64,000 bases of DNA from Lamellibrachia satsuma (taxonomy: Eukaryota > Annelida > Polychaeta > Sabellida > Siboglinidae): positions 2,681,001-2,745,000 of the forward strand of contig BSQZ01000006.1 in the NCBI GenBank assembly GCA_033239005.1. The letters are read 5' to 3'. The position numbers were made by a program, and so were the translations under genes. Below the pieces are notes generated by a model. The model was given only the letters and a program-made list of their open reading frames with translations, ran no database searches and was not told where the DNA came from. Positions 11,290-34,258 of the stretch are shown here, in pieces (position 1 is the stretch's first letter; the number at the start of each line of letters is the position of its first letter).

Positions 11290-12850
11290 CAAGGTATAAA
11301 AATATATTAAGCACAGAGGCAATGCAGAATGTTAGACATGAAACTAAATTAGACGAAATTTGCAATAAACTTAATAAAATCCCAAATGCTAATCCAAATT
11401 TAAGTTATACTATAGAAAAAAATGTACGGTCTAAAAGTAAGCACATGCCAGGTAAATGAGTAAAATTTTATAAATATAAGCATAGACAATCTACATGGAT
11501 TACTCAGGGTTTGCTCAAATCAGTCAGGTACCGAGATGAACTATATAAACAATTAAAATTAAATAACCCAAATTCGCCTAACTATGAAACAATCAACCTT
11601 AAAACGTATAATAGTTAAAAAATGACATAGTACTTGGAAAACTATAACTGATTTTCTCTCTAAGACGAAAACACAAAACAAACTTCCAACATTTAAAAAA
11701 GAAAATGATGAAAAATTAATATATAAAAATATTGCTAATAAATTCAATAATTTTTTCACAAACGTAGCTCAGACTATTGCAAATGATATTAAATAGGATG
11801 GCAATAAAAATTTTAATTATTTTTTAAATAAGCACACAAATACGGTATTTAAATTTCAGAATATTGACGAGGAAACTGTAAAGAAAATTATACAAAGTCT
11901 TCCTACAAAAATAGTTGTGGTATTTCTTCTGAATAAATAAAAAATAATTCAACCTGCTAATCATTAACTATATTAACAAACCATGTGTTAAACACAGGAA
12001 CTTTTCCTGATGAACTAAAAATTGCAAAGTAATTCCTATATTTAAGAAAGATGATCCTACGTTATTAAAAAAAATACAGGCCCATTGCTCTATTTCTAAC
12101 AATTGCTAAAGTAATAGAAACACTAAGTTGTACTCAATTATCATCATATTACAATGATACTAAACTGCTGTTTGACAAGACAATCCTTACGGTTTTAGAC
12201 CAAAACATTCAATTGAATGGGCTGCACTAGAACCAGTAGATAGAATCGTAGCGCAAATGGATACAAATTACGTTACAATTAACGTATTTCTCTATATTTC
12301 TAAAGCTTTTGACACAATTGACCACACCGTTATTTTCATTAAATAAATTGAGATATTATGGCATTGACGATGCAAGTCTACTTGTGTTCTGTTTTGTTTT
12401 GTTATCTAAATAATCGTAAACAGTATATTGAAATCGAAGAAATAAAGTTATTTAGTTATTTAGTACTTTAACATCTTTTAGTGATAATACACAAGATAAC
12501 ACAGTTGAGTCTTTAATAAATGCTGAACTTTCCAAAGTTGTTGAATGACTAAATATAAATAAAGTATCACTAAATAAAACTAAATCTAAATATATGATTT
12601 TTATGTCCCCATTAAAGGTATACATTCCCTTATACTTAAAACAAATAATACAAATATTGAAAAAGTGGATGAATTTCATTTCTTAGGGTTAACCCTGGAT
12701 TCAAATTTAAATTTGAAAAAACATAGAGAAAGAATATCTAGTAAATGTGCAAAAATTATTGGCATATTAAATAGGCTAAAACATGTCTTACCTCTAGAAA
12801 AAAAATTTACCTGTTTATTTGTTGAACTGACATATTACTCCAAATGTTAA
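11290..12850 (+). mobile_element. Highly decayed AT-rich non-LTR retrotransposon
   Basis: Short plus-strand open pieces recall the linker and RT of a Jockey/CR1-type LINE: STWITQGLLKSVRYRDELYK at about 11493, and a C-terminal piece at 12665-12850 reading DEFHFLGLTLDSNLNLKKH then KIIGILNRLKHVLP. Stops are frequent and the base composition is very AT-rich. No catalytic box survives. It differs from the LINE families at 6.4-8.2 kb and 55-58 kb. Confidence 0.65.
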
Positions 12851-13825
12851 TACACACCTTCATGACACTAGGAAATCTAAAAAACAATTCTTAAATATTA
12901 TTTGCCATACATTGTAAATCTGTGTTGTGGTGTGTTTGCACAGGTATGTGTGATGTGGCCATTGCTGTAGTGTAGTGTGTAGTATGTAATGCAGTGTTAG
13001 AAATAGCGGTGGAGCGGTATCTCGTGGCTACCAGAATTTCCGTCGGGCTACCACACTCTGAGACAAGAGGAACCAGACGGGCTACTGATAAATCTGGGTC
13101 ACAGATGGTCCATTCATTGGCTTCCTAGGGGTGCCAGGTTGTAACAAGTCAATTGTAACAATGAACTACATCAAACACATATCGCTGGCATGTCTGACTT
13201 AAATCCGAGAATCCAAATACAAAGCCTCCCCCTGCTACCTGTTATTATTATTGGGCTGCTAATAAACTCTCCAGTTAAAAAGATAGTTATATAGTTGCCA
13301 TTTTTCTTAATCGGCCACTAGGGTGATATATACTGATCGCTGGGGTTTCTGCTATACCTAACAGAATTTGTGTTTTTTTCCACAACATTCTTACGATAGA
13401 ACTATTGTTAGGACCATCGTCTTCAATCTGTACTCAGTTGTGAACATGTACCCATGTACAAGACTCAACGAAATGGGGCGCATTTGTTATGTAAGATTCA
13501 ACTAGTGATGCATTTGCTTGTTGCCTTAGCCTAGGTATGTGTATATAAGACTTGACACATTTGTCTCTGTATACATGTTAATACTAATAGTATTAGTGGG
13601 TGTGCGGCCATTAAGTTTTTAAACTCTTGTATTCGACACATTATTTTGTAAAAAAACTTAAGCTACCAGGTATTTCTGGGGGCTATCAGGTTTTTGGAGT
13701 TATTTCTGCTTCTGCAGTGTGTGCTTCGTACTCTCGGTTCCAGCTACAGCCGCCAGATAGCTCCTTGTAGTGAAAAGGGAGCCCAGTGGTATATTAAAAA
13801 AAAATTCAAATTTGTTCTGTAATCA
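12851..13825. other. No recognisable gene
   Basis: I see no long open frame, tandem array or terminal repeat in this roughly 1-kb stretch. It lies between a decayed LINE and a Tigger-type transposase fragment and is probably old intergenic or transposon-derived DNA. Confidence 0.5.
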
Positions 13826-14392
13826 TTTAAACTAGACACAAAGTTGACATGATGAAGGTAGCAGAATTGGGCAAATCTTGCCGCCACTTAGCCGACGATT
13901 TTCATATTGGCCAAACACAGGCTAGTTCGATCCTCAAGAAAAAAGCAAAACTGCTGTCTCGACCACAAACGCAAGCTGTAGAAGACGTGAAAGTCGTTTG
14001 TTTGGAGTTGTTCCAGACCGCACGATCACAGAACATTCCCCTCAGTTGCCCGATGGTTCAGGAGAAAGGCCTCGAATACGCAAGGCAAATGGTTCATACC
14101 GATATAAAGCGTCGAATGGTTGGCTGGAATCGTTCCGCAAGCGACATAACATCGTCTTCCATGTTATCTGCGGGGAAGCCGCCGACGTTTCCTCATTGAC
14201 TATCGATGATTGGAAGCAGCGATCATCGGTGGTTACAAGCTCGATGACATTTATAACTGCGATGAGACTGGACTGTTCTACCGTGCATTGCCTGACCAGA
14301 CTTTGGCAATCAAGGGTCAAGAGTGCAGGGAAAGGAAACGGTCGAAGGTACGTCTGACCGCTCTGCTGTGTTGCAATGCAACCGGGACAGAT
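13826..14392 (+). pseudogene. Tigger/pogo-type transposase, N-terminal fragment
   Basis: A CENP-B-type helix-turn-helix (HLADDFHIGQTQASSILKKK, about codons 12-31 of the frame at 13849) is followed, after a frameshift near 14105, by the second DNA-binding part (ASNGWLESFRKRHNI). After another shift near 14208 comes the start of the DDE domain with YKLDDIYNCDETGLFYRAL, whose Asp is the first catalytic residue. The sequence ends before the second and third acidic residues. These transposases cut and paste DNA at TA sites. This copy is dead. Confidence 0.85.
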
Positions 14393-14436
14393 ATATACAG
14401 ATTTTGTTGTTTTTGCAACATACTACTTTATTATGA

Positions 14437-14506
14437 ACTGCACCGGTACACCACCGGTACACCAGCGGTACACCACCGGTACACCACCGCTACCCTACCA
14501 GCAGTA
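14437..14506. repeat. Short GGTACACCACC repeat
   Basis: About five imperfect copies of a 10-11 bp unit containing CACCGGTACAC lie just after the Tigger homology ends. Confidence 0.7.
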
Positions 14507-14788
14507 TACTGATACATGTGCACAGTCATCTGACAAACTTCTTCCGCACACATAACAAGTTTCTTCCAATCGTTTTGAACACTACACATTGTTCCAGAAA
14601 GCAAAGAAACACATTGATTAATGATAACTCCTGTGTTTTTTATCACCTAGTCGACAAACCGCTGTTTTTGTACCGCTTGCGACAGTACCAACTAGCGAAC
14701 GTCAACGTAATCATTTATAATATGCGGACACCTGTCCATAATGGACATAGTGCGCAGTCCCAGTGGTGTCGCTATGGACAGGTTTCAC

Positions 14789-15035
<247 letters not shown>

Positions 15036-15120
15036 ATGGTTCAATTTGTAGACATAACCCATCTGCTGATGGAGCACGAACTCGATTCACAATACAGTTT
15101 TTCTATGCATCAACAATTCA

Positions 15121-15730
15121 TGTAGCAACTGGGTGGACTTCGTTAATTCCGGGTGCGAGAAGTCCTGGGCCTGAGTTTCAGGCGGATAGTTTTAGTTTTG
15201 AATGTAGGGGGTGTACGAGGATGAAGGAACTTGAGGTGGAGTTAGAACAGCTGAGGCTGCTCGTTGTGGCAATGGTGGGAAGGGAGCAGGTGGGTTGCGC
15301 CAGTGGTTCTGGTGGGGGCACAGTAGATGATAAATTGGGGGAAGATGACGAGAGAGATGCTAGGGAGAGCTCACCTCAGTCTGGGAGGAGGCTGAAGGGA
15401 GGCAAGGTGACAGGTCGTAGGGAGACAGGACATAAGGAGACGGGACGTAGGGAGACAGGACGAAAGGAGACGAGAAGGAAAGACATGGGAGGGAAGGAGT
15501 CGGGGGCAAGGAGACGACAATTAAGGCGATGGGAGTGAGGGAGACAGGAGGGAGGGTGTCAGGAGGGAAGGTGACGGGAGCGCAAGTTAGCCAAGCGACG
15601 GGAGGGAAAGGTGACAGGTTGATAAGCGAGAGAGAGCCTGATAACAGTCTGCCACCAAGTGACAAGACTGCAGGCCAGAATGTGATGGAGGGGATCCATC
15701 GGAAGAGCTATTCCGAGGCAGTGATAGAGG
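15121..15730 (+). mobile_element. 5' fragment of the CR1-like LINE family (ORF1 N-terminus)
   Basis: This matches the 5' region of the element at 54.94-58.41 kb: the leader (ACTGGGTGGACTTCGT), then an ORF1 start at about 15221 with MKELEVELEQLRLLVVAMVG and a long basic Gly/Lys/Arg/Thr-rich low-complexity stretch. It stops at AVIEG just where the SGNH domain would begin and joins a Tigger fragment at about 15730. Full-length LINE copies lose 5' ends by truncation, so an isolated 5' end implies later deletion or rearrangement. Confidence 0.75.
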
Positions 15731-16091
15731 GCAACTGAGGGGAATATTCTGTGATCGTGCGGTCTGGAATAACTCCCAACAAACGACTTTCACGTCTTCT
15801 ACAGCTTGCGTTTGTGGTCGAGGCAGCAGTTCTGCTTTTTTCTTGAGGATCGAACTAGCCTGTGTTTTGCCAATATGAAATTCGTCGGCTAAGTGGTGGC
15901 AAGATTTGGCCGATTCTGCTACCTTGATCAAGTCAACTTTGTGTCGCAAAGTCGGCGCCTTCCTTTTTGTAGACGTGATAAATGTGGAATGGAGTAATCT
16001 CAACTAATAATGGATTAAATAGCGCAGTCAGTTCATTGGATTACATAGCGCAGTCAGTTCATTGGATTACATAGCGCAGTCAGTCCATTGC
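15730..16091 (-). pseudogene. Tigger/pogo-type transposase N-terminus and 5' region
   Basis: On the minus strand STKRKAPTLRHKVDLIKVAE leads into the CENP-B helix-turn-helix (HLADEFHIGKTQASSIL) and continues to RSQNIPLS, as in the copy at 13826-14392. The homology ends at about 15730 against a LINE fragment. Upstream sequence (16003-16091) includes three near-copies of a 27-bp unit containing ATTACATAGCGCAGTCAG and is cut by the Gypsy LTR at 16092. The other half resumes at 20826. Confidence 0.8.
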
Positions 16092-16244
16092 TGTTACGTG
16101 TCTTATGTAGGTATTGACGAAGTATAACTCAAGAATAACAACTTGAAGTTTAGCGTGAACAGAAGCTTTACTTGCAGACCCAATCTGATACAAACAACTA
16201 GCGTGGCGTCATCTAGCGAGTAGTAATAACATTATAACGCAACT
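16092..16244 (-). repeat. 3' LTR of the complete Gypsy
   Basis: Starts TGTTACGTGTC and ends ACGCAACT on the plus strand. It matches the 5' LTR with scattered differences, including the last base (T for A). Confidence 0.9.
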
Positions 16245-16262
16245 TCCTTCCCCTCCCCTAGG
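16245..16262 (-). other. Polypurine tract of the Gypsy
   Basis: The minus strand reads CCTAGGGGAGGGGAAGGA directly before the 3' LTR, the expected primer site for plus-strand DNA synthesis. Confidence 0.8.
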
Positions 16263-16699
16263 CATACAAATTATATATACTTTAGTATAGTATGTTGTAT
16301 AAATTATAGCTACGCAAATTAAATGAACATAGTGACAAACATTAGTCAACTATAGAACGTCTGTATAAGTGTGCTTCATTTGTTTAAATGTTCACACGAA
16401 GATTTTAAAAGCTTCGTCTGTAAGATATTTACGATGTTTCACAGCTTTCTAAAGTGTTCCACAAGTTCAGCTTTCTAACATGTTTCACAAGTTCAGCTTT
16501 CTAACAGTTTTCACCACCCGTCCGGTTTTCATCATAATGGCTGTTTCACGTTCGGTGACGAGGGGAGTCGTGTGATGTCTGTTGACTCTTTCACGGGTGA
16601 TTGTGCTTTGTCAGGGCTTTTCGTTGGAGTAATTCTGACTGTCTCGTCTGGAACTGTGCGTGGTTGTGATGGTTGAAGTGCAAACCGTTGAACGTTTAT

Positions 16700-17469
16700 T
16701 TATCTGGATCTCGGGGACTCTCGCAGAGACGGTCGGTTTCGGCGATATGTACGTCCATCATCCGTTGTCACTTCGTAGGACCGTCTCACAAGCCGCTTAG
16801 TCACAGTTGCTTGGTCCCACTCCCGCCGTCTCACAGCCTGGATTGGTTGAATTCTTACGAGACTGCCTGATTGCAATGGTCTCAGCACTAGCCTGTTGCT
16901 ACACCGTTCATCGACTCTTGCTTGTTTGTCTTCCATTCGTTCTCTTTCATCTTTGGAGTAGCCACTCGATGGTCTCAGAACATAAGATGTCGTGCGAACA
17001 AGAGTCTTCGTTCTGCGTTCCATGCGTCGTTCTGCTGGAATGGTTTTGAGACCTTCTGTTGGTGTTTCTCAGGTTCAGTAGACCAAGGTATAGGTCTTCA
17101 TGTGCAGTTCTGCATATTCTTAGCAGTCGTTTCGCTATCTTGACGACAGCTTCTGAAGCACCATTCGCTTTACTGTTTACTGTTACCAGGACTTGACATA
17201 TCATGGCTAAATCCCCACTTTTCACTGAACACCTTGAATTTGTGAGAAGTGTATTGAGATCCTTCGTCACTGATTACAGTATTCGGCACACCATGCCTTG
17301 CGAAGTGGTGTTTCAATTTCGTGATAACATCTTCAGATAACGTTTCCTTAAGAAAGTCAATTTCGAAGAAGTTACTGTAATAGTCCACTGTGATCAGATA
17401 GTTTCTTCTCTCAAATGACAGTAGATCTGTGCCAACCTTTTGCCAAGGACGACCAGGGACTTCGTGCAT
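16700..17469 (-). pseudogene. Gypsy integrase (frameshifted)
   Basis: The catalytic core begins GTDLLSFERRNYLITVDYYS (first Asp), continues to NTVISDEGSQYTS (second Asp) in frame 17170-17469 and, after a shift, to NGASEAVVKIAKRLL in frame 16947-17270, where the Glu is the third acidic residue. A C-terminal tail follows at 16700-17023 with LVRIQP and AVRRREWDQATV. In the family it inserts the DNA copy into the genome. Frame breaks disable this copy. Confidence 0.85.
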
Positions 17470-17942
17470 GAACAGCGGTTCAGCAGCTTGTTTGTCACTG
17501 TGAGTGGCGCATGTATCGCATCACTCTATGTATTGTCGAATTTCGCTCAACTCGCTAGAAATTCTCTATGCGTAGACAAGAGTTAATTCACAAGTGACCT
17601 GCATGTAGTTTCACTTTGAAGTCTGGTCACATAGCAGCCGGTATGACGACTCTTTCGCCGCGCAGATTGATTCCATCATGGACGGTTAGTTCGTCACGAT
17701 AGCGGACATAAGGAGTCAGTGAGTTTGGCACTGTGTCTTTGTTTGGCGGCCATCTTTTCATGGTGGTTTTCTTCAAACAAGACAGACTTTCATGTCGTTC
17801 AGTCGCGATGCGGATCTCATCACGTCTATCACTTTTGATGGGTAGGAACGAATAATTGCTCAAAGACACTTGTTCCGAGCACGGTATGTCTGGTAGATGT
17901 GAGCGAGATAGAGCATCTGCGACTGGAATTGCTTTTCCACAC

Positions 17943-18529
17943 TTATATGTTAGCATATAGTTGTACTCGTGTTCGCAGTAAAAGTGTTTGCAGACGTTTC
18001 GGGGCCGTTGATAACGGTTTCGTCACAATAGCGAAAAGTGATTTGTGATCGGTGTCAACACTGACATGGCGCCCGTATGTATAGTGATGAAACTTCTCCA
18101 ATCCGAAGCTCACAGCCAGCATTTCTTTTTGTATTTGCGCATACCTTTTCTCAGTCTCTGTTAACGTCCTGCTCCCAAAAGCCACAGACTTGCCTTCTTG
18201 GAAAAGTGCTGATCCAAGCCCATATTCGCTTGCATCGTTTTCGAGTCTCAATTCCTTTGTAGGGTCGCAGAATGCAAGTACAGTTGCGTTGATTAGCCTT
18301 TGTCTGACCATGTCCACGTAACGTCGTGTTTTGTCAGACTCCTCAACAGGTAGATGACATCCGTCATGTGCGGCATAAACTTGGCGAGGTAATTAACCAT
18401 TCTGAGGTAACGACGCAGTACTTCAACATTCGTTGGTGCAGCCATTTTAGCGATAGCCTTGACTTTTTCACAGTCAGACTGCAATCCACCCTTAGTTTTG
18501 CCATGCCCCATGAAGGTCACTTTGCTCAT
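17943..18529 (-). pseudogene. Gypsy RT thumb and RNase H
   Basis: 18529-18293 gives the RT connection and thumb (FMGHGKTKGGL, VNYLAKFMPHMTDV). 18317-17943 gives RNase H with RLENDASEYGLGSALFQ, AYGSRTLT-type sequence (AFGSRTLTETEKRYAQIQKE), MLAVSFGLEKFHHYTYG and VDTDHKSL. The order and spacing are those of Gypsy pol. The following frame (17956-17627) is probably the linker into integrase. Confidence 0.85.
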
Positions 18530-18537
18530 GCGTAGTT

Positions 18538-19332
18538 TTAGTTTTCACGGTTCAATTTGATGCCGTTGTCTCTGTAAAGTTCCACGAAAGCTATTATGTT
18601 GCGGTCATGTTCTGCGAGATCCTTGCCACACACATCTGCCGTGCACACGACACCTGGCAGACCGGCGAGTGCCTCCAAGAGTTTCTTCTGGAATCTTTCC
18701 GATGAGACAGTCGTCCCAAATGGTAGACGGACGAATCTGTAACGATCATAGCATGTCTGGAAGGTAGGCAGCATACTAGATTCGCGATCGAGTTGCCAGT
18801 AGCCAGATGAGAGATCTGCTTCGGTGAACATGCAATATTGTCCAAGTTCGTGTAGCGTATCTTCGAGAGTCGGAAGAGTATAGTGCTCACGAAGAATTGC
18901 TTTATTCGGTTCTCGACGATCAATGCATACTCTTACTCCAACATTCTTCTTTGTTACTACAACAAGTTGGCTCACCCATGGAGTGGGCTCTTCCAACTTT
19001 GTGATTTGGATGAACAGCGATAGTGTACGTCTCGTGGGCATGACTGTTGGATGAATCGTCTCATCGACTTTGAGGTGCACTTTTCCTGGGAGTGCCCCAA
19101 TTTTGCCATCGAGCGTACCGGGATGTTGCTCAACGAGAGAAACCGTAGCGACTTTCTCAATATTCTGTTCAATGATCTTCATCAATTTCATCATCTTCGC
19201 AGTTTTGTACCCGAGTAGCGGTGTGTAGTTATCACTCAACACTACAAATTCGATTGAGTACGTTTTCTTGTAATTTGGGTTCTTTACCACTGTATGGCAG
19301 ATCCTAGTGGAGCAGCCTTTGTGCTGTTCCAC
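18538..19332 (-). pseudogene. Gypsy reverse transcriptase with lost catalytic pair
   Basis: Recognisable RT blocks are VRVCIDRREPNKAI, MFTEADLSSGYWQL (motif A, Asp present), VRLPFGTTVSSERFQ (motif B) and then VVCTADVCGKDLAEHD, where motif C should contain two adjacent Asp residues. Only one is left and the segment is shorter than usual, so a small deletion removed the active site. The N-terminal part includes the end of the protease (LLGYKTAKMMKL). Confidence 0.85.
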
Positions 19333-19502
19333 ATTTTAAGTTTGTGTGTAATAGGCTTTGTGTTGTCTGCATAACTTGCAGGCAGTGTGTTCACTGTAGC
19401 ACCAGTGTGACGGCCAACTAGCATACGACATTTCAATTGTCGTTCACTGTCGTTTGACAGCGTGTATACCCACTCATCGTCCGAGTAATCTGGTGCTGTC
19501 AC
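19284..19502 (-). pseudogene. Gypsy aspartic protease with mutated active site
   Basis: The active site reads GRHTGATVNTLP; the related copy at 3673-4122 has VDTGATVNTLP. The catalytic Asp is replaced by His and the base context is altered just before it. The frame overlaps the start of the RT frame. Confidence 0.75.
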
Positions 19503-19593
19503 CTGGTGGACGTGTTTACGAATTTTACGTGCTTTCTGTTGTACGGTACATTTCTTCGCGAAATGATTTTTCCACTAACAGAGTGAGCCCGTT

Positions 19594-19980
19594 TTACCCC
19601 ATGCCGGACATTCCGCAGAATTTACATTCTCTTTCCACGATGGGTTTCTCGCTACTACTTTTATCTTTCCTCCTTTGTGTCACGACTCGGTGCACTGTTT
19701 CTGCCCTTAGTTGTCGCCCTTGTGCAATAGCATTTTCTGCTGCCTTCCAGATTGTCGCACACGTTTCTAGTGTCAGGTTCAGTTCCTTCAGTAGTGTAGT
19801 TTGTATTGTGGCATCTCTTATTCCAATGACAATATGATCACGAAGGATTGAATTGATGCACGCATCACAGCAACTGCACATTTTAGCCAGGGATCTGATA
19901 GCCGCGTGAACACTTTCAAATGTTTCTCCTTCCTTCTGGTCCCTGTTGTTGAAGATAAACCTTTCGTAGGTTTCATTCAC
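19594..19980 (-). pseudogene. Gypsy gag
   Basis: A 128-residue frame with the capsid C-terminal-like segment (QKEGETFESVHAAIRSLAK, IVIGIRDATIQTTLLKEL), a basic stretch (TQRRKDKSSSEK) and the start of a zinc knuckle (CKFCGMSG) before a stop. Family Gags of this type form the particle shell and bind RNA. N-terminal Gag sequence upstream (19980-20440) is broken. Confidence 0.75.
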
Positions 19981-20659
19981 TTATCCTACTGCAAATGCGT
20001 CAAACTTGCCGATAATCTCTTCCACTGTTTTGTTTTCTTCATCAACATTGAAACGAAATCCGTTGTACACGTTTAGTGCTTCATCTCCAAGCGTGTGTAA
20101 CAGTAATGCCACTTGGTATTGATTTTCCTTTTTCCCAGATTGTTAATCACATAATACATTTTCCATTTCTGTTAAAAAAGTTTCCAATTATTACTACGTT
20201 ATGTTCTATGCTTAGAGGTGGAGGTGGTGTTACACCATGTACAGGAGTGGTATTTGGTCGTTCAGCCATCAGTAGTCTAATGCGACACTTTAGACAAGTG
20301 GCGCCAGTGCGCGGTATTGTGAGGAACATTTTCGCAGTATCAAAGTGTCTACATGCACGCGTACCCGGAACAACGTTCTACAGCGTCACCACCGCTCATT
20401 TCGTACAAATAGCTTCTGTAGCTACGTAGAAATAGTTCATGGCGTAGTTTCTTGTATACAGTTATAAGTTGGTGGAGTTGAAATAAGTTTTCGATTAGCT
20501 AGTGTCCGCCGTTTGTGAACAGTGTGCTCGGTGTCAACCACATGGCGTCCGACACAGGCAGCGGGAGTTGCTTGAAGTCGAACTGCGTCACCAGCAAATT
20601 TCGTCAAATGAAGTCTCTGTAGAGCGTATATGTCACACAAAACTATCTGTAATTTCTGT

Positions 20660-20677
20660 GACCGCCGCTAGCCACCA
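20660..20677 (-). other. Primer-binding site of the Gypsy
   Basis: Immediately after the 5' LTR the minus strand begins TGGTGGCTAGCGGCGGTC. TGG is the usual start complementary to a tRNA 3' CCA. The tRNA species cannot be named by eye. Confidence 0.7.
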
Positions 20678-20825
20678 TGTTACGTGTCTCAAGTAGGTAT
20701 TGACGAAGTATAACTCAAGAATAACAACTTAAAGTGTAGCGTGAACAGAAGCTTTACTTTACAATGTGATACAAATAACTAGCGTGGCGTCATCTAGTGA
20801 GTAGTACTAAAATTATAACGCAACA
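20678..20825 (-). repeat. 5' LTR of the complete Gypsy
   Basis: 148 bp, TG...CA on the plus strand, flanked outside by ATTGC, which is also found before the other LTR. Confidence 0.92.
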
Positions 20826-21393
20826 ATTGCTTTTGTGACTACCAGTTGGATGCGGGCCATCAATTAAGTTGATGAAATCAATCGCTGCCAGGGCGAGCTG
20901 GAATAGCTTCGATGACCAAAGGAAAGTGTGAATATTTTGACTGCTTGCTGTGACCCTGATTGGCACAGGACTGCACTTTGACCTGCCCGCAAGCAATAGG
21001 CCGGCAATAAATGGCTGGCCGATATGCTGCTGCTTTTATCAAGTTAAGTTTGAGTCACGCAGTTAGCGCGTTCCGTTTTGCTAATATGGTAACTGTGGAA
21101 TGGAGTAAACTCATCTAAAATTGGATTTTATAGCGCTGTCAGTTCAATGCTACTGTGACTGCCAGTTGGATGTGGGCTATAAATTAAGTCGATGAAATTA
21201 ATCAGTGCCCCAGAAAAGGCGAGCTGGAATCGCTTTGATGGCCAAAAGAAGCCAATACGTGAATATTGAGACTGCTCGCGATGACCCTGATTGACATATT
21301 ATTGTAGAATAGCACATATTTTGCTGACGGGGCAGTCTGGTCGTATGGAAAACCAAACGTTGAATGGGATGTGATGTTTTATTAGGGACAGTG
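20826..21393. mobile_element. Continuation of the Tigger-like element beyond the Gypsy
   Basis: Matches 5443-5960, including both subterminal blocks of about 130 bp. Read together with 15730-16091 it forms one element split by the Gypsy insertion. It includes about 50 bp (about 21312-21362) missing from the other copy. Confidence 0.6.
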
Positions 21394-22540
21394 TCCGTCG
21401 CTAGGCCAGTATTGTTCGAGCTGGTGGGCGGCATTACCATTGACCGCAGCCATTGTCTTTGACCACCCCTGGTCCCCTGTGAATCGACCTAGCGTTGCAG
21501 ATGCCCAATTGTCTTAAGTCGAAGAACACAGACTTGGTCACACGTATGACAGATTTAGAAGTATGTTGCATTAGTTGTCTCAGCTGACAGCTTGAATACA
21601 CGATCACCATGGTGATCGTCACAGTTCGCTGGAGATGGTACTACAACTGCACAGCACTGTCTTATACAAAGCACTAAAATCCGGAAAGATAAAATGTTCA
21701 CGTTAAAAATTATGACATTACAGTCATCCGTGTATGTTCACAATCAAATTAGGCGTAGAATTCAAGTTCAACACAGCGTATAGTTTGTGCAATAATGTCA
21801 ATATTACTTGGACAGCGTTACACATGGCAGCTACACATGCGCACACCTAACAACCTGGATCGTCGCGAACCGTGAATCGTGTTTATGTAGAGAAGGGGAC
21901 GGTATTTCAGATATGATCGGATTACATTTGCCGTTAATTGCAATATGAAGGCTATCTGAAATGAACCATACTAGTGATATTACCATAGTTGTATTAACAT
22001 ATGTAAAATGTGAAGGCGATTGACATATTGTGTAGCCACTTGTAGCATCGACAACACGATACATTGGTTGGGTAAGACAACATCTGTGTGATTTATTAAG
22101 CCACATTACAGTGCACTATTAGTATAAAGCAATACATTCGTACAAACGAACACATATTTACTACACGGCAGATAATCAACTCCGTTCGCATGACTATAGC
22201 GCATATATTAATATAACAATTATCAATATCATTGGTTGAAATCAATTACATTAAATTAATAATAACAATGCACGTAAAGCCACTATTCTAATTTACTTTG
22301 TTTCACCTCTGCAAAATATATTCAACATGCCTACTGAACAATATGCTGTCTTCGAAACACGGTACATAGACATTTACCAAGTACTATGCATTTGATAAAT
22401 ATCATACTGTATAAAGAAATAGCTACATAGCAAATTATTTATTATTTTATAATTACACACTGAACTATATGTAATCTTAGTAGTACATCACTAAAACAAC
22501 TAAAGACTAACCAGTAAGGCAAGCACAATACTACATAACA
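21394..22540. other. Non-coding stretch, no recognised element
   Basis: I see no long open frame or repeat array. The only marked feature is an 18-bp perfect palindrome CGATCACCATGGTGATCG at 21601-21618. The region becomes AT-rich toward the 3' end of the minus-strand gene. Confidence 0.5.
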
Positions 22541-22572
22541 GCATAACATTATTTCCAACGTTGGACATAATA

Positions 22573-22578
22573 TTTATT
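22573..22578 (-). terminator. Poly(A) signal of the minus-strand gene
   Basis: AATAAA on the minus strand lies about 140 bases after the stop codon, giving a short 3' UTR that ends near 22550. Confidence 0.6.
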
Positions 22579-22715
22579 GATGTAGTGCAATTCTGTTTAA
22601 GCATAATGTATTGTACGCTCTTTGGTAGTGCATTTCGACACTGTGCAAAAACAATGCACCGTAGAAAGAGTACAGTTAGCGCTTGTTTATCTTGCCATGT
22701 TAACGGCGTCTCTTC

Positions 22716-33703
<10,988 letters not shown>

Positions 33704-34054
33704 TCTCAGGACGCATAGCAATGTGTCACCTCTGAGACAGACAAGCAACTCTCGGTCAATGTACTAATTGCGAGTGTGAACCTCTCTGTGTTTAAATTGG
33801 TAACGGTTTAATAATACAAGTAACTGTATCGTTGATTCAGGTAAATTGATTGCAGTGTTTATTAAATTCTCCCATTTTAAAACGTAGTCAGCACATAATT
33901 ATGTAATTCCCGGAATCTTTTTACTACGTATTTAATGAGTACTATTAGATGTCAGTGAAACGGTATCAGTGACGAAGAAGGAAGTAAAACATAAATCGAC
34001 GACCGATATTGGTTCAAGCCTCACCCTGGATTTCAGGGATGAATAGGAGAGCAA
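33704..34054. other. Intron-like sequence, no feature seen
   Basis: Between the most 5' visible VWD exon and the left inverted repeat I see no exon or repeat. Confidence 0.5.
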
Positions 34055-34258
34055 AGTAGTTAGTGGAGGTTTCTGAGTACGTAATTGCGGAGGTTACGCA
34101 TGACTGACTTCAAAGGAAAATACCCATAATATCGCCCACCCACCGCGCGCGCCGCAGCCAATCAGAGCGCCCCCTGACGGTTGTAACCGAGCGCAGTGCC
34201 TTCTGGGTAACCTAAGCGCCCCCTAGCGACTGGAGGAGGAACGAAAGATAACCAGGAG
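34055..34258. repeat. Left terminal inverted repeat
   Basis: Inverted match to about 49040-49356. The right side carries the GGGGGCGCTTA-containing part twice, the left once. Confidence 0.75.

Larger units (their letters stand above)
16092..20825 (-). mobile_element. Complete but inactive Ty3/Gypsy retrotransposon
   Basis: The element has matching LTRs at both ends (16092-16244 and 20678-20825), a PBS next to the 5' LTR, a polypurine tract next to the 3' LTR and a 5-bp target duplication ATTGC (16087-16091 and 20826-20830). Minus-strand domain order is gag, protease, RT, RNase H, integrase, which defines the Ty3/Gypsy layout. Total length is 4.73 kb. There are many frameshifts, the protease Asp reads His and the RT catalytic pair is deleted, so it cannot move by itself. 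It lies inside a Tigger-like element. Confidence 0.92.
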
